A stretch of DNA of 64,000 bases, taken from NCBI RefSeq assembly GCF_031954365.1, contig NZ_JAUSVZ010000002.1; one strand, 5' to 3'. Both the position numbers and the translations under genes were made by a program. The first letter of the stretch is position 1. Every line of letters starts with the position of its first letter. This DNA is from Brevibacillus aydinogluensis (lineage in GTDB: Bacteria; Bacillota; Bacilli; Brevibacillales; Brevibacillaceae). This document shows, piece by piece, positions 36,151-44,722 of this stretch. The notes under the pieces are model-generated. The model made no database searches. It had not been told where the DNA came from and saw only the letters and a list, made by a program, of their open reading frames with translations.

Positions 36151-37306
36151 GGCGATCTTCCTTTGTGATGTTCTCTGTTGTCTGGCCGATATTGGTGATC
36201 TCGGCTTTGGTCCGGACGTGGAATTCCGCCTGCGCAAGGCGCTCGTTCCAATTATCCCGCAAATGGCTTCGCCACTCGCGGGGATACTCTCGAGCCAACA
36301 CCAGGCCCAGCCCGATGGTGTCCGTCCGCTGCCGTTTCATCTGAGCCAACGTCTTCTTTACTGTTTCGGTAATATGATTGGACAGTTTTCGCTCCAGCGC
36401 AGCCAGGTTGTCCGCCCTGCCCAGATCGGCATCGGTCAAGTTTTCGATAACGGACGCCGACGCGTCCACATTGATCATAAACTGGATACGGCCCTGCTTG
36501 ATTACAGGCTTGATTTCCGCCTTTCCCTTGTCGAACCGGACGTTGACGGTTTCCTTTTCTGTCAGGGAAACCTTTGTGGAAAAGGGCGTAAACTGACGGT
36601 GAAACCACCGCAGTCCCCCTGCCGCTTCCTGGTTGAACACCCCCACCATCTTGTCGCGGAGAAATTGGGCCACCCCAAGTACTTGAATCTCCTTCGACTT
36701 TCCTTTGGGATGGGAATTGACGGCCGCCACGTACGGCAGATAGGGGTCCACACCAGGTGTGCTCAGCGTCTGTGCCATGTCCTTGACGGTGACGGGAACC
36801 GATTCCATTTTGATCAGTTCCCGCATCGCCTCACCGGAGAAGCGTTCAAAGCTGGGCTGCACCTGCAGCATGTTAAACCCCTTCCCCTTGGCCAGCACCA
36901 GGTAGGCAGTCAGCCGGTTCTCAGGGAAACGGGCCACCACATCCAGCACCTCGCTCAGTCCATCTCGGGCCAACGCCTCCCCAATGACGATCACGCGATG
37001 GTGGGCGTAGTACAACTGCCGGCTCATCCTGGCCTGAATCAGGCTGTGTGCTTCCCGCAGCGTCTTGCCAGTGGCCGAGTCGACGTAATAGACATTGTCC
37101 CCGCTGGTACCTCCTCCGCCACCGGTCGGTCCGCCCAAACTGCTTACCAGCGGAACCTGAACGGACAAACGATATTCACCATTGGCCTCCTTGTCGATGG
37201 AAAACGCAATCACGATGGCAATGTCGTTCACTTCCGTCCGGTCCCAACATCCGCTCATCAGCAGTCCGCAGAGAGCGACGACACAACCCTTCATCCACCG
37301 TCTCAT
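36143..37306 (-). CDS. Germinant receptor subunit C (GerAC-type lipoprotein)
   Basis: A 387-residue Ger(x)C lipoprotein: signal peptide with lipobox LMSGC (cysteine near residue 20) followed by WDRTEVNDIAIVIAFSID, the canonical N-terminus. Conserved segments include AHHRVIVIGEALARDG and the late NWNERLAQAEFHVRTKAEI. A Gly-rich loop (GGPTGGGGGTSG) sits near residue 60. The ATG at 37306 has AGAGGG 8 nt upstream and lies 4 nt past the A gene stop. Confidence 0.9.
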   Translation of the reverse strand: MRRWMKGCVVALCGLLMSGCWDRTEVNDIAIVIAFSIDKEANGEYRLSVQVPLVSSLGGPTGGGGGTSGDNVYYVDSATGKTLREAHSLIQARMSRQLYYAHHRVIVIGEALARDGLSEVLDVVARFPENRLTAYLVLAKGKGFNMLQVQPSFERFSGEAMRELIKMESVPVTVKDMAQTLSTPGVDPYLPYVAAVNSHPKGKSKEIQVLGVAQFLRDKMVGVFNQEAAGGLRWFHRQFTPFSTKVSLTEKETVNVRFDKGKAEIKPVIKQGRIQFMINVDASASVIENLTDADLGRADNLAALERKLSNHITETVKKTLAQMKRQRTDTIGLGLVLAREYPREWRSHLRDNWNERLAQAEFHVRTKAEITNIGQTTENITKEDRHE

Positions 37307-37310
37307 TCGT

Positions 37311-38930
37311 TCATCCCTCTCCTTTGGTGCGGCCTTTGTCGCCATGCCCGCCTCCGCCTTGGCGAACAGCCCCGGATTGGCCTTTGCGCTGCTGTTGGCC
37401 GGTTTGGCCGGTTCGCATCCGCCGGGCGTCCTGCACGCCGAGAAAGCTGGGCCGTTTTTTCATGAACGGCCACGGAGCACGAATCAGCACGTCCTTCAGG
37501 TCACTCACTGACATCGGCGCGATCGGGGACAAGTAGGGAACGCCCATCGAACGCAGGTTGGCCAAGTGTCCCATAATCAGCACGATGCCGACGAGAATGC
37601 CGTATATGCCCAAAATCGAGGCGGCGATCATCAGCGGAAAACGCAGCATCCTAAGCGCAATGGAAGCGTTGAAATGAGGTATGGTAAAGGAAGCGATCCC
37701 TGTGATGGACACGACAATCACCATCGGCGCTGACACAATCCCAGCCTCCACGGCCGCCTGTCCCACGACAAGCGCCCCCAGGATGCTGACCGCCTGGCCG
37801 ACTGTCTTGGGCAGACGCACCCCGGCCTCCCGCAGGGCTTCAAAGGAGATTTCCATGATCAGCGCCTCCACGATCGCCGGAAACGGGATCGACTCCCGCG
37901 CCGCCGCGATGCTGAGCAGCAGGGTGGTGGGCAGCATCTGCTGATGAAACGTGGTGATGGCTACATAGGCGGCGGGCGTGAGCAGCGAAATGAGCAGGAA
38001 CAAATAACGCAGCCAGCGGATCAGGGTTGCCGGCATGAATCGTTCGTAGTAGTCTTCGTTCGCCTGCAGCATGATCCAGAACGTGGTGGGCACGATCAGC
38101 ACCATAGGCGTACCGTCGACCATAATGGCGACACGCCCTTCCAACAGTGCTCCCGCCACCGTATCCGGACGCTCGGTATACTGGACCTGGGGAAAAGGAG
38201 AATAGATGTTGTCCTGAATCAATTCTTCGATGTAGCCCGACTCCAAAATTCCGTCGGTTTCGATCACACTGATGCGCCGCGTCACTTCTTCCACCAATTG
38301 CGGGTCGGCGATCCCCTCCAGGTACGCGAGCGCCACGTTGGTATTGGTTTCCCTGCCAATCACCAACGATTTCATTTTCAACCGGGGGGTCTTGAGTCTG
38401 CGCCGCAGCAGGGAGGTGTTGGTCCGAATGTTTTCGATGAAGCCCTCCCGCGGGCCGCGCACCACCGCCTCCCCCTCCGGTTCATCGACGGAGCGCTTTT
38501 CCGGGCCGCGCATGCCCATGGTGAGCGCCTCCGTGTTTCCGTCCACCACGATGCCGGTGTCTCCCGACAGCACGGCCTGTAAAAACTCTTTGTAATCCTT
38601 TACCTTGGCGATTTGCGAAACCGGCAGCAGTTTCTTTTGGATCACATCGACGTCGCGATCGCCGCTCTCCAGGATCATCAACGCCTCCAGCGCCTGGTTG
38701 ACCTCTCTCGTATCAACCAGGCCGTCGACGAATACAGCCACCGCCGCGACGCCGTTTTTCATGTTGAACTCGCGGATGACAAAGTCGGAGCAGTCGGAAA
38801 ACAGCTGTTTTAACACGTGCACATTTTCCTGCAGGGTGGGGTAAAGAGGAACCCCTTCCATCTCGGTCAAACTGCAGGTATTGATCGTATGTATCAATTC
38901 TTCCTTGCTTGACTTTCCGTTCTTAGCCAT
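37311..38930 (-). CDS. Germinant receptor subunit A (GerAA-type)
   Basis: A 539-residue subunit A with a hydrophilic N-terminal half and a C-terminal membrane domain. It contains the family segment GALVVGQAAVEAGIVS and a proline-rich PYLSPIAPMSVSDLKD. The C-terminus is basic and Gln/Gly-rich (QTGQQQRKGQSGAVRQGGGGHGDKG by eye in two parts), longer than in operon 1. ATG 38930 has GGTGA 5 nt upstream; an in-frame TTG four codons earlier lacks a site. First gene of the operon, behind a good sigma-G promoter. Confidence 0.9.
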   Translation of the reverse strand: MAKNGKSSKEELIHTINTCSLTEMEGVPLYPTLQENVHVLKQLFSDCSDFVIREFNMKNGVAAVAVFVDGLVDTREVNQALEALMILESGDRDVDVIQKKLLPVSQIAKVKDYKEFLQAVLSGDTGIVVDGNTEALTMGMRGPEKRSVDEPEGEAVVRGPREGFIENIRTNTSLLRRRLKTPRLKMKSLVIGRETNTNVALAYLEGIADPQLVEEVTRRISVIETDGILESGYIEELIQDNIYSPFPQVQYTERPDTVAGALLEGRVAIMVDGTPMVLIVPTTFWIMLQANEDYYERFMPATLIRWLRYLFLLISLLTPAAYVAITTFHQQMLPTTLLLSIAAARESIPFPAIVEALIMEISFEALREAGVRLPKTVGQAVSILGALVVGQAAVEAGIVSAPMVIVVSITGIASFTIPHFNASIALRMLRFPLMIAASILGIYGILVGIVLIMGHLANLRSMGVPYLSPIAPMSVSDLKDVLIRAPWPFMKKRPSFLGVQDARRMRTGQTGQQQRKGQSGAVRQGGGGHGDKGRTKGEG

Positions 38931-38960
38931 CGCATTCACCAACCGTTGGCAAGCTATCCG

Positions 38961-38991
38961 TATTATGGGTGCCGAACCGGAAAAATATGCA
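38961..38991 (-). promoter_or_regulatory. Sigma-G promoter of ger operon 2
   Basis: The minus strand reads TGCATA (38991-38986), an 18-nt spacer, and CATAATA (38967-38961). These match the sigma-G consensus TGAATA/CATACTA at 5 of 6 and 6 of 7 positions. The -10 lies about 30 nt upstream of the subunit A start. Confidence 0.65.
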
Positions 38992-39004
38992 GCCCGCTTT
39001 AGCC

Positions 39005-39034
39005 CGCATAACCGTCATGCACCGGGGCATAGTA
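39005..39034 (+). promoter_or_regulatory. Candidate sigma-G promoter of the LigD polymerase gene
   Basis: CGCATA, a 17-nt spacer and CATAGTA (6 of 7 to CATACTA) on the plus strand, about 57 nt before the polymerase start. It is back-to-back with the ger operon 2 promoter, so both may fire in the forespore. Confidence 0.45.
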
Positions 39035-39091
39035 GTGGCAAACCATCGGATGCAATCCCGAACATTTTTCCGGAAAGAGGGTAGCAAAGCG

Positions 39092-39997
39092 ATGCCGACA
39101 GCCGCGACCGATCTCGTATTGAGCGTCGAAGGCAGGGAACTGACCATCACCAACCCGCACAAACTGCTATGGCCGGAAGCAAATGTCACCAAATGGGACT
39201 ATATCCGCTACCTGTTGGAGGTGGCGCCTCCCCTGCTGCGCTACGCCCAAAACCGCCTGTTGACCGTGATCCGCTATCCGCACGGCGTTGGCGACAAGCA
39301 TTTTTACCAGAAAAACCTGCCCGCGTACGCGCCGGACTGGATTGCCACGAGCCGCTGGGAAAACACGCGGTATCCGCTGTGCAACGACACCGCCACACTG
39401 GTCTGGATGGCCAATCAGGCTGCATTGGAGTGGCACGTGTCATTTCATCTCGCCCATGATGAAACGCCGACCGAGCTGGTGTTCGACCTGGACCCTTCCA
39501 CCCCCGAGTTCGCACCGGCAGCCGAGACGGCGCTGCTGTTGAAAGAAGTGCTGGACGGGTTGAATCTGCCCTCATTCGTCAAGACATCGGGGGCCAGCGG
39601 CCTGCAGGTCTACATCCCGATCGAGCGTCGCTACAGCTTTGACGAAACCCGTCAAGTCAGTCAATTCGTCGCCACCTATCTGGCGGAAAAACACCCCAGC
39701 CTGGTCACGATCGAACGCCTGGTGAAAAACCGGGGAACCAAGTTGTACATTGATTATTTGCAGCACTGGCGCGGCAAAACACTGCCTGCTCCCTACTCCA
39801 CGCGCGCCCGCCCGCAAGCGACGGTCTCCACTCCGATCACGTGGGACGAAGTGCCCCGGATTCATCCGACCGACTTTACCGTCCATACCGTGCCACAGCG
39901 GCTAAAGGAACGAGGAGACTTGTTCGCGCCGGTCCACGATCCCAACCGGCGGGCATCCCTGGACCCGATTCTCGCCTTTCTCGCCAGGCGGAGATGA
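39092..39997 (+). CDS. LigD-type polymerase domain (archaeo-eukaryotic primase family), stand-alone
   Basis: A 301-residue LigD polymerase domain used in end joining to fill or add nucleotides, often ribonucleotides. Visible motifs are ITNPHKLLWPE, DKHFYQKNLP and the metal-binding FDLDPS (Asp132/Asp134), then TSGASGLQVYIPI. It is separate from the ligase (33588) and Ku (28434); the germination operon lies between ligase and polymerase. The ATG at 39092 has AGAGGG about 10 nt upstream. Confidence 0.93.
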   Translation: MPTAATDLVLSVEGRELTITNPHKLLWPEANVTKWDYIRYLLEVAPPLLRYAQNRLLTVIRYPHGVGDKHFYQKNLPAYAPDWIATSRWENTRYPLCNDTATLVWMANQAALEWHVSFHLAHDETPTELVFDLDPSTPEFAPAAETALLLKEVLDGLNLPSFVKTSGASGLQVYIPIERRYSFDETRQVSQFVATYLAEKHPSLVTIERLVKNRGTKLYIDYLQHWRGKTLPAPYSTRARPQATVSTPITWDEVPRIHPTDFTVHTVPQRLKERGDLFAPVHDPNRRASLDPILAFLARRR

Positions 39998-40113
39998 TCA
40001 CGTTGAGAACGCGGCCTCGCCCCTCCTTGCTTCTGCCTTCCCTGTAATGGAACTGTCTGTGCCGGTTGTGCTATACTGTGCATCAGATGGTTGATGGCAA
40101 GGAGGAATTCATC

Positions 40114-40914
40114 ATGATTGATCCGATTGCGTTGACGCTCGGCCCCATCAAGATTCACTGGTACGGCGTAATCATGGGGCTGGCGTTTTTTCTGGGCACG
40201 TATTTGGCCCGCTACAACGCCAAACGGGCCGGGATCGATCCCGACCACGTGCTGAACATGGTCGTGCTGATCATCCCGGCCGCGATTATTTGTGCCCGTT
40301 TGTATTACGTTATTTTTGAGTGGGAGCAGTACAAAGACAATCTGTTTGACGTCATTGCCGTATGGAAGGGCGGATTGGCCATCCACGGCGGGTTGATCGG
40401 CGGTTTTCTTGCCGGTGTCTGGTACGTCCGCAAGCACAATCTTCCGCTGCGCAAGCTGGGAGATGTGCTGATGCCCAGCGTCATTTTGGGACAGGCGCTC
40501 GGCCGCTGGGGCAACTTCATCAACCAGGAAGCCCACGGCGGGCCGGCCACCGAGGAGTTCATGTCGCATTTTCCTGCGTTTATCCGCGAACAGATGTACA
40601 TAGGCGGCCAGTACTACCACCCCACATTTCTGTACGAATCGCTGTGGAACCTCGTGGTCTTCGCCATCCTGATGGTCATGCTGTACCGGTTGAAACGCTT
40701 TGACGGACAGGTGCTGTTCAGCTACATGATCCTCTACTCGCTCGGCCGCTTCTTTATTGAGGGCATGCGCACTGACAGCCTGATGCTCGGCCAAACGCTG
40801 CGCGTCGCCCAGCTTGTCAGCCTCAGCCTGATCGTCGTCGGGGTTGTGCTCATGCTGGTGTATGCCCGCGCGAGCAGACAGCCGTCCGATCACTCCGAGC
40901 AAACGCCGAAATGA
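40114..40914 (+). CDS. lgt: Prolipoprotein diacylglyceryl transferase
   Basis: Polytopic membrane enzyme (266 aa) attaching diacylglycerol to the lipobox cysteine of prelipoproteins, such as the GerC proteins here. Signatures: GGLAIHGGLIGG and the Lgt motif GRWGNFINQEAHGG. AAGGAGG precedes the ATG. In many Bacilli lgt sits with hprK; here it stands alone downstream of the polymerase gene. Confidence 0.97.
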   Translation: MIDPIALTLGPIKIHWYGVIMGLAFFLGTYLARYNAKRAGIDPDHVLNMVVLIIPAAIICARLYYVIFEWEQYKDNLFDVIAVWKGGLAIHGGLIGGFLAGVWYVRKHNLPLRKLGDVLMPSVILGQALGRWGNFINQEAHGGPATEEFMSHFPAFIREQMYIGGQYYHPTFLYESLWNLVVFAILMVMLYRLKRFDGQVLFSYMILYSLGRFFIEGMRTDSLMLGQTLRVAQLVSLSLIVVGVVLMLVYARASRQPSDHSEQTPK

Positions 40915-40974
40915 CGAATACATACGCCCAAAAAACCGATCCGTGTAGTATGAACCCCTTAAACGTAGACGTTG

Positions 40975-41020
40975 GAACCCCTATGGTTGACCGATCAATA
41001 CGTTAGGGGTTCATTCTTTT
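40975..41020 (+). terminator. Likely terminator after lgt
   Basis: GAACCCCTA (40975-40983) and TAGGGGTTC (41004-41012) form a perfect 9-bp stem with a 20-nt loop, followed by ATTCTTTTC. A further copy, GAACCCC, at 40952-40958 could pair with the same 3' arm. Nothing gene-like was seen in 40915-41127. Confidence 0.6.
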
Positions 41021-41127
41021 CAAACAGTCAACGGCCAAACGTTCCCACAGCTCTTGTCCCTGAGACGCCCGGAAAGCAGTTGAAATCCATAAGGACGTGT
41101 CTGGACTGATCGGAACAGATACGGTTG

Positions 41128-41164
41128 AAACAAAATAAGCCGACCCCGGTCGCGTACCGGGGCC
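41128..41164 (-). terminator. Terminator of the anthranilate operon
   Basis: CCCCGGT and ACCGGGG pair perfectly around a 5-nt loop. On the minus strand the stem is followed by TCGGCTTATTTTG. It lies 17 nt after the last gene of the operon. Confidence 0.75.
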
Positions 41165-41180
41165 ATCTAGCAGATTACGG

Positions 41181-41966
41181 TCATTCCTTGACGGTAAACT
41201 CAATGGAGCCCAGTCCGTCCCATTTGGCAGAAACGACATCGCCGACAGCAAGTGGCTGCGCTCCGGTAATGCCGCCGGTCAAGATCAGTTGACCGGCGTG
41301 CAGCTTGCGCCCTCTGCGAGACAGCATGTTGGCCAACATGGCGACGGAATGGGCCGGATGTCCCAGCACTGCCGCCCCTGCGCCCAAATCTTTCAATTCC
41401 CCGTTGATGGAGAGGGTAACTCCGACCAGATCCAGTTCCAGCTCATCCGGTCTGCGCTGCCTCGATCCGATGAACACACGGGAAGCGGACGTGTTGTCCG
41501 CGATCACGTCGGGGAGGGTGAACTGAAAATTCAGGTAGCGGCTGTCGATAATCTCCAGGGCGGGAACGACGTATTCCGTGGCGGCCAACACGTGAGCGCC
41601 CGTCACTCCCGGTCCTTCGATATCCCTGCCGAGGATGAACGCGATTTCGGCTTCCACTTTCGGATGAATCAATTCACGGAAAGACAGGACGCCGCTGTCA
41701 ACGGACATGTAATCAAACACATGGCCGTAGATCGGCTCGTTTACGTTCATCTGCTTCATTTTGGCCCGGCTGGTAAAGCCCATTTTCAGCGCGATCACCC
41801 GATGGCCCTGCTCGCGCTTGATGGCAACCAGCTCATCCTGGATCCGGTACGCATCCTCTACCGACAAGTCTGGATATTCAGCCGTAAGTTTCACCTCTTC
41901 CTGCCGGTTGAACTCCGCATCGACCAGCTTTTGCGCCAATGATCTGTAGGAATGTTCCGCAAGCAA
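41181..41966 (-). CDS. 4-oxalocrotonate decarboxylase
   Basis: Decarboxylates 4-oxalocrotonate (2-oxo-3-hexenedioate) to 2-hydroxypenta-2,4-dienoate; 261 aa, DmpH/XylI/NbaG branch of the hydratase-decarboxylase family. The segment GFTSRAKMKQMNVNEPIYGHV resembles decarboxylases, as opposed to the hydratase paralogue encoded at 43911. Metal-site residues are in HPKVEAEIAF and ALEIIDSR. The start is a TTG at 41966 with AAGGAGG 8 nt upstream; earlier codons would run into the aldolase gene. Last gene of the operon. Confidence 0.88.
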   Translation of the reverse strand: MLAEHSYRSLAQKLVDAEFNRQEEVKLTAEYPDLSVEDAYRIQDELVAIKREQGHRVIALKMGFTSRAKMKQMNVNEPIYGHVFDYMSVDSGVLSFRELIHPKVEAEIAFILGRDIEGPGVTGAHVLAATEYVVPALEIIDSRYLNFQFTLPDVIADNTSASRVFIGSRQRRPDELELDLVGVTLSINGELKDLGAGAAVLGHPAHSVAMLANMLSRRGRKLHAGQLILTGGITGAQPLAVGDVVSAKWDGLGSIEFTVKE

Positions 41967-41979
41967 GCTGTCCACCTCC

Positions 41980-43008
41980 TTATCGCAGTCCCGCTGCACT
42001 GCGCTGCTTCAAGATTTCCGCAGCGACATCAATGATCATGTCTTCCTGACCGCCTACCGCCTTTCGCTTCCCGAGCTCAATCAGGATATCGCGGGAATCA
42101 ATTCCGAACTTCTTCGCGGCACGCTCCGCATGTAGCCGGAAGCTGGAATACACGCCTGCGTATCCGAGGACCAGGCTGTCCCGGGTAATCTCCTGCGGAA
42201 CCTGAAGGATGGGCGCAACGATCTCTTCCGCCAGATCCATCATTTTGTAAAGATCAATGCCGGTTTCGATGCCCATCCGTTCCAGCACGGCGACCAGTAC
42301 TTCCGTTTGCGTATTGCCCGCGCCGGCCCCCAAACAGCGGACACTGCCGTCGATGCGCGTTGCCCCTTCCTGAATCGCCGCCAGCGTGTTGGCCATCGCC
42401 AGGGACAAATTATTGTGCGCGTGGAACCCTATCTCAACGCCGATGCTTTGCTTTAATGCCCTGATTCGTTCGGCCACTTCATGAGGCAGCAGGGCGCCGG
42501 CTGAATCAACCACATACACCGCATCGGCTCCGTAGCTCTCCATCAGTTTCGCCTGCTCGACCAGTTTTTCCGGAGGTGCCATGTGAGACATCATCAAAAA
42601 ACCGACGGTGAAGAGGCCAAGTTCTTTGGAGCGGGCAATGTGTTGAGCGGAAATATCGGCTTCGGTAACGTGCGTCGCGATCCGGGCCATGCCAACACCC
42701 AGCTTCACAGCGGCATTCAAATCCTTGATTGTGCCGATTCCCGGCAGGAGGAGCACACCTACCGTCGCCTGTTTGCAGACGGCAACTGCCGCCTCGATCA
42801 GTTCCATCTCATTCGTTCGGGACAGCCCGTACTGCAAGGAAGAACCGGCCAGACCGTCTCCATGGGAAACTTCGATGAAGGGAACATTCGCCTCGTCCAA
42901 AGCGCGGGCCACGCTCACCACCTGTTCCACGGTAAATTGATGGTTAATCGCATGGCTGCCGTCGCGAAGCGCCACTTCCGTGATGAGAATATCCCGTTTA
43001 CCACTCAT
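41980..43008 (-). CDS. dmpG: 4-hydroxy-2-oxovalerate aldolase
   Basis: Cleaves 4-hydroxy-2-oxovalerate to pyruvate and acetaldehyde (342 aa, DmpG/MhpE/NbaI). The catalytic LRDGSHAINH (Arg15, Asp16, His19) and metal-binding GFHAHNNLSLA are present. In this family the aldolase forms a channelling complex with the acylating acetaldehyde dehydrogenase, encoded 22 nt upstream. AAAGGAG precedes the ATG. Confidence 0.96.
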   Translation of the reverse strand: MSGKRDILITEVALRDGSHAINHQFTVEQVVSVARALDEANVPFIEVSHGDGLAGSSLQYGLSRTNEMELIEAAVAVCKQATVGVLLLPGIGTIKDLNAAVKLGVGMARIATHVTEADISAQHIARSKELGLFTVGFLMMSHMAPPEKLVEQAKLMESYGADAVYVVDSAGALLPHEVAERIRALKQSIGVEIGFHAHNNLSLAMANTLAAIQEGATRIDGSVRCLGAGAGNTQTEVLVAVLERMGIETGIDLYKMMDLAEEIVAPILQVPQEITRDSLVLGYAGVYSSFRLHAERAAKKFGIDSRDILIELGKRKAVGGQEDMIIDVAAEILKQRSAAGLR

Positions 43009-43030
43009 CTGTTTCGTCTCCTTTCCAGTT

Positions 43031-43918
43031 TCAGACGGATGCTGCCTTCACGTGGTGCGCGGCAAATTCCTCCGCCACTTTCACCGCCGTCGCTGTCATG
43101 ATGTCCAAATTGCCGGAGTAGGTGGGCAGGTAATCGCCGGCCCCTTCCACTTCCAAAAAGACGGTGACTTTGTTGCCGTCGAAAATGGGCTCGGTACGGA
43201 GACGGTATCCGGGTACGTACGATTGAATATAGCCTGCGGTTTGCTCAATGGATGCAGCAATCGCCTGTTCATCCAGCGTTTCTTCGTCAACCAGCGCATA
43301 CACCGTGTTCCTCATCAAAATCGGCGGCTCAGCGGGGTTCAGGATGATAATCGCCTTGCCTTTCTTCGCGCCGCCAATGGCTTCGATGCCGTGGGCGGTG
43401 GTTTCCGTAAATTCGTCGATGTTGGCGCGGGTGCCCGGACCGGCGCTTTTGCTGGAAATGGTGGCGACAATTTCAGCGTAGTTGACCGGGCTCACGCGGT
43501 TAATCGCATGAACGATCGGAATCGTCGCCTGGCCACCGCACGTAATCAGATTGATGTTTGTTTCGTGCAGGTGGGAACCGAGATTTACGGCCGGAACGAC
43601 ATATGGGCCGACTGCGGCCGGAGTCAGGTCGATGGCAAGCTTGCCCGCTTCCCGAAGAGCCTTGGCGTGACGAATATGCGCTTTCGCAGACGTGGCGTCA
43701 AACACGATATCGGCAAGCTCCGGACTGTTTTCCAAAAACTGCTTCAGTCCGCCGTCAAACACTTCATAACCGCGCTGCTTCGCCATGCGCAGTCCCTCCG
43801 AGTCGGGATCGATGCCGATCATCGCGGTAAGCTCCAGCTTGCTTGACCTGCCCAGCTTCATCATCAAATCGGTACCGATGTTTCCGGAGCCGAGAATGGC
43901 AACCTTTACGTTAGACAT
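43031..43918 (-). CDS. dmpF: Acetaldehyde dehydrogenase (acylating)
   Basis: Converts acetaldehyde, NAD+ and CoA to acetyl-CoA (295 aa, DmpF/MhpF/NbaJ). Rossmann motif GSGNIGTDL (10-18); the catalytic Cys127 is in NLITCGGQATIP. It overlaps the hydratase gene by 8 bp and precedes the aldolase gene, its complex partner. Confidence 0.96.
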   Translation of the reverse strand: MSNVKVAILGSGNIGTDLMMKLGRSSKLELTAMIGIDPDSEGLRMAKQRGYEVFDGGLKQFLENSPELADIVFDATSAKAHIRHAKALREAGKLAIDLTPAAVGPYVVPAVNLGSHLHETNINLITCGGQATIPIVHAINRVSPVNYAEIVATISSKSAGPGTRANIDEFTETTAHGIEAIGGAKKGKAIIILNPAEPPILMRNTVYALVDEETLDEQAIAASIEQTAGYIQSYVPGYRLRTEPIFDGNKVTVFLEVEGAGDYLPTYSGNLDIMTATAVKVAEEFAAHHVKAASV

Positions 43919-44696
43919 GAAATCTCACTCCTACTTCCCCGAGATGGGCGATTCGCGCGCTGAAACAGTCTCCGGGGGCCGCATTGACCGCCGCAGACAG
44001 GGCGCCGGAGAGAATCACTTCCCCGGCTTTCAGCGTTATCCCAAACTCAAACAGCTTGTTGGCTAGCCATGCCACGCAGTTCGCAGGGTTGCCCAACGCC
44101 GCTGCTCCTACACCGGTATTGACCAACTCGCCGTTTTTGTACAGGGCCATGCCAGCCAGTGCGAGGTCGATTTGATCCGGCTTCACGGGGCGTCCGCCCA
44201 GCACGTACAAACCGGAGGAGGCATTGTCCGCGACCGTATCCTGCAGCTTGATTTTCCAATCCGCGATCCGGCTGTCCACGATTTCCAGAGCAGGGAGGAG
44301 ATAATCGGTCACCTGCAGCACATCTGATGCGGTAACGCGCGGCCCCTGCAAGTCGCGCTTTAACACGAAGGCAATTTCCCCTTCCACCTTGGGCTGGATC
44401 ACGCGCTGAAACGGAATCTCCCCTCCGTTTTCAACGGCCATGCCCGCCAGCAAATGACCGTAATCAGGCTGGTCGACCCCAAGCAGTGTCTGCATGGCTA
44501 ACGAAGTCAACCCGATTTTCTTTCCGACAACGACGTCGCCGGCCTTCACCTTTCGCTCAATCGTGTGCAGCTGCACGCGGTACGCTTCTTCTGTCGTCAA
44601 ATTGGGGTCCAGGGCCGTTAACGGCTCTACCCCGCGACCGCTTCGTTCCGCCTCTGCCAAATGGTCGGCAAATTTCGTGATTTTTGCCAAGTCCAA
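43911..44696 (-). CDS. 2-oxopent-4-enoate hydratase
   Basis: Adds water to 2-hydroxypenta-2,4-dienoate to give 4-hydroxy-2-oxovalerate (261 aa, DmpE/MhpD/NbaH). Signature: GKKIGLTSLAMQTLLGVDQPDYG, then IQPKVEGEIAFVLKRDL. I chose the TTG at 44696 (MDLAKITKFADHL) because AGGGAGG is 8 nt upstream and the length then equals the family norm; an ATG at 44726 overlaps the dehydrogenase stop but lacks a site. Confidence 0.9.
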   Translation of the reverse strand: MDLAKITKFADHLAEAERSGRGVEPLTALDPNLTTEEAYRVQLHTIERKVKAGDVVVGKKIGLTSLAMQTLLGVDQPDYGHLLAGMAVENGGEIPFQRVIQPKVEGEIAFVLKRDLQGPRVTASDVLQVTDYLLPALEIVDSRIADWKIKLQDTVADNASSGLYVLGGRPVKPDQIDLALAGMALYKNGELVNTGVGAAALGNPANCVAWLANKLFEFGITLKAGEVILSGALSAAVNAAPGDCFSARIAHLGEVGVRFHV

Positions 44697-44722
44697 CGAC
44701 GCTACCTCCCTGCGTTCCAATT

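Noticed and set aside
41003..41251. Short minus-strand frame overlapping the end of the anthranilate operon, considered as a transposase remnant
   Set aside because: No recognisable transposase motif, and it overlaps the operon terminator and the decarboxylase gene.
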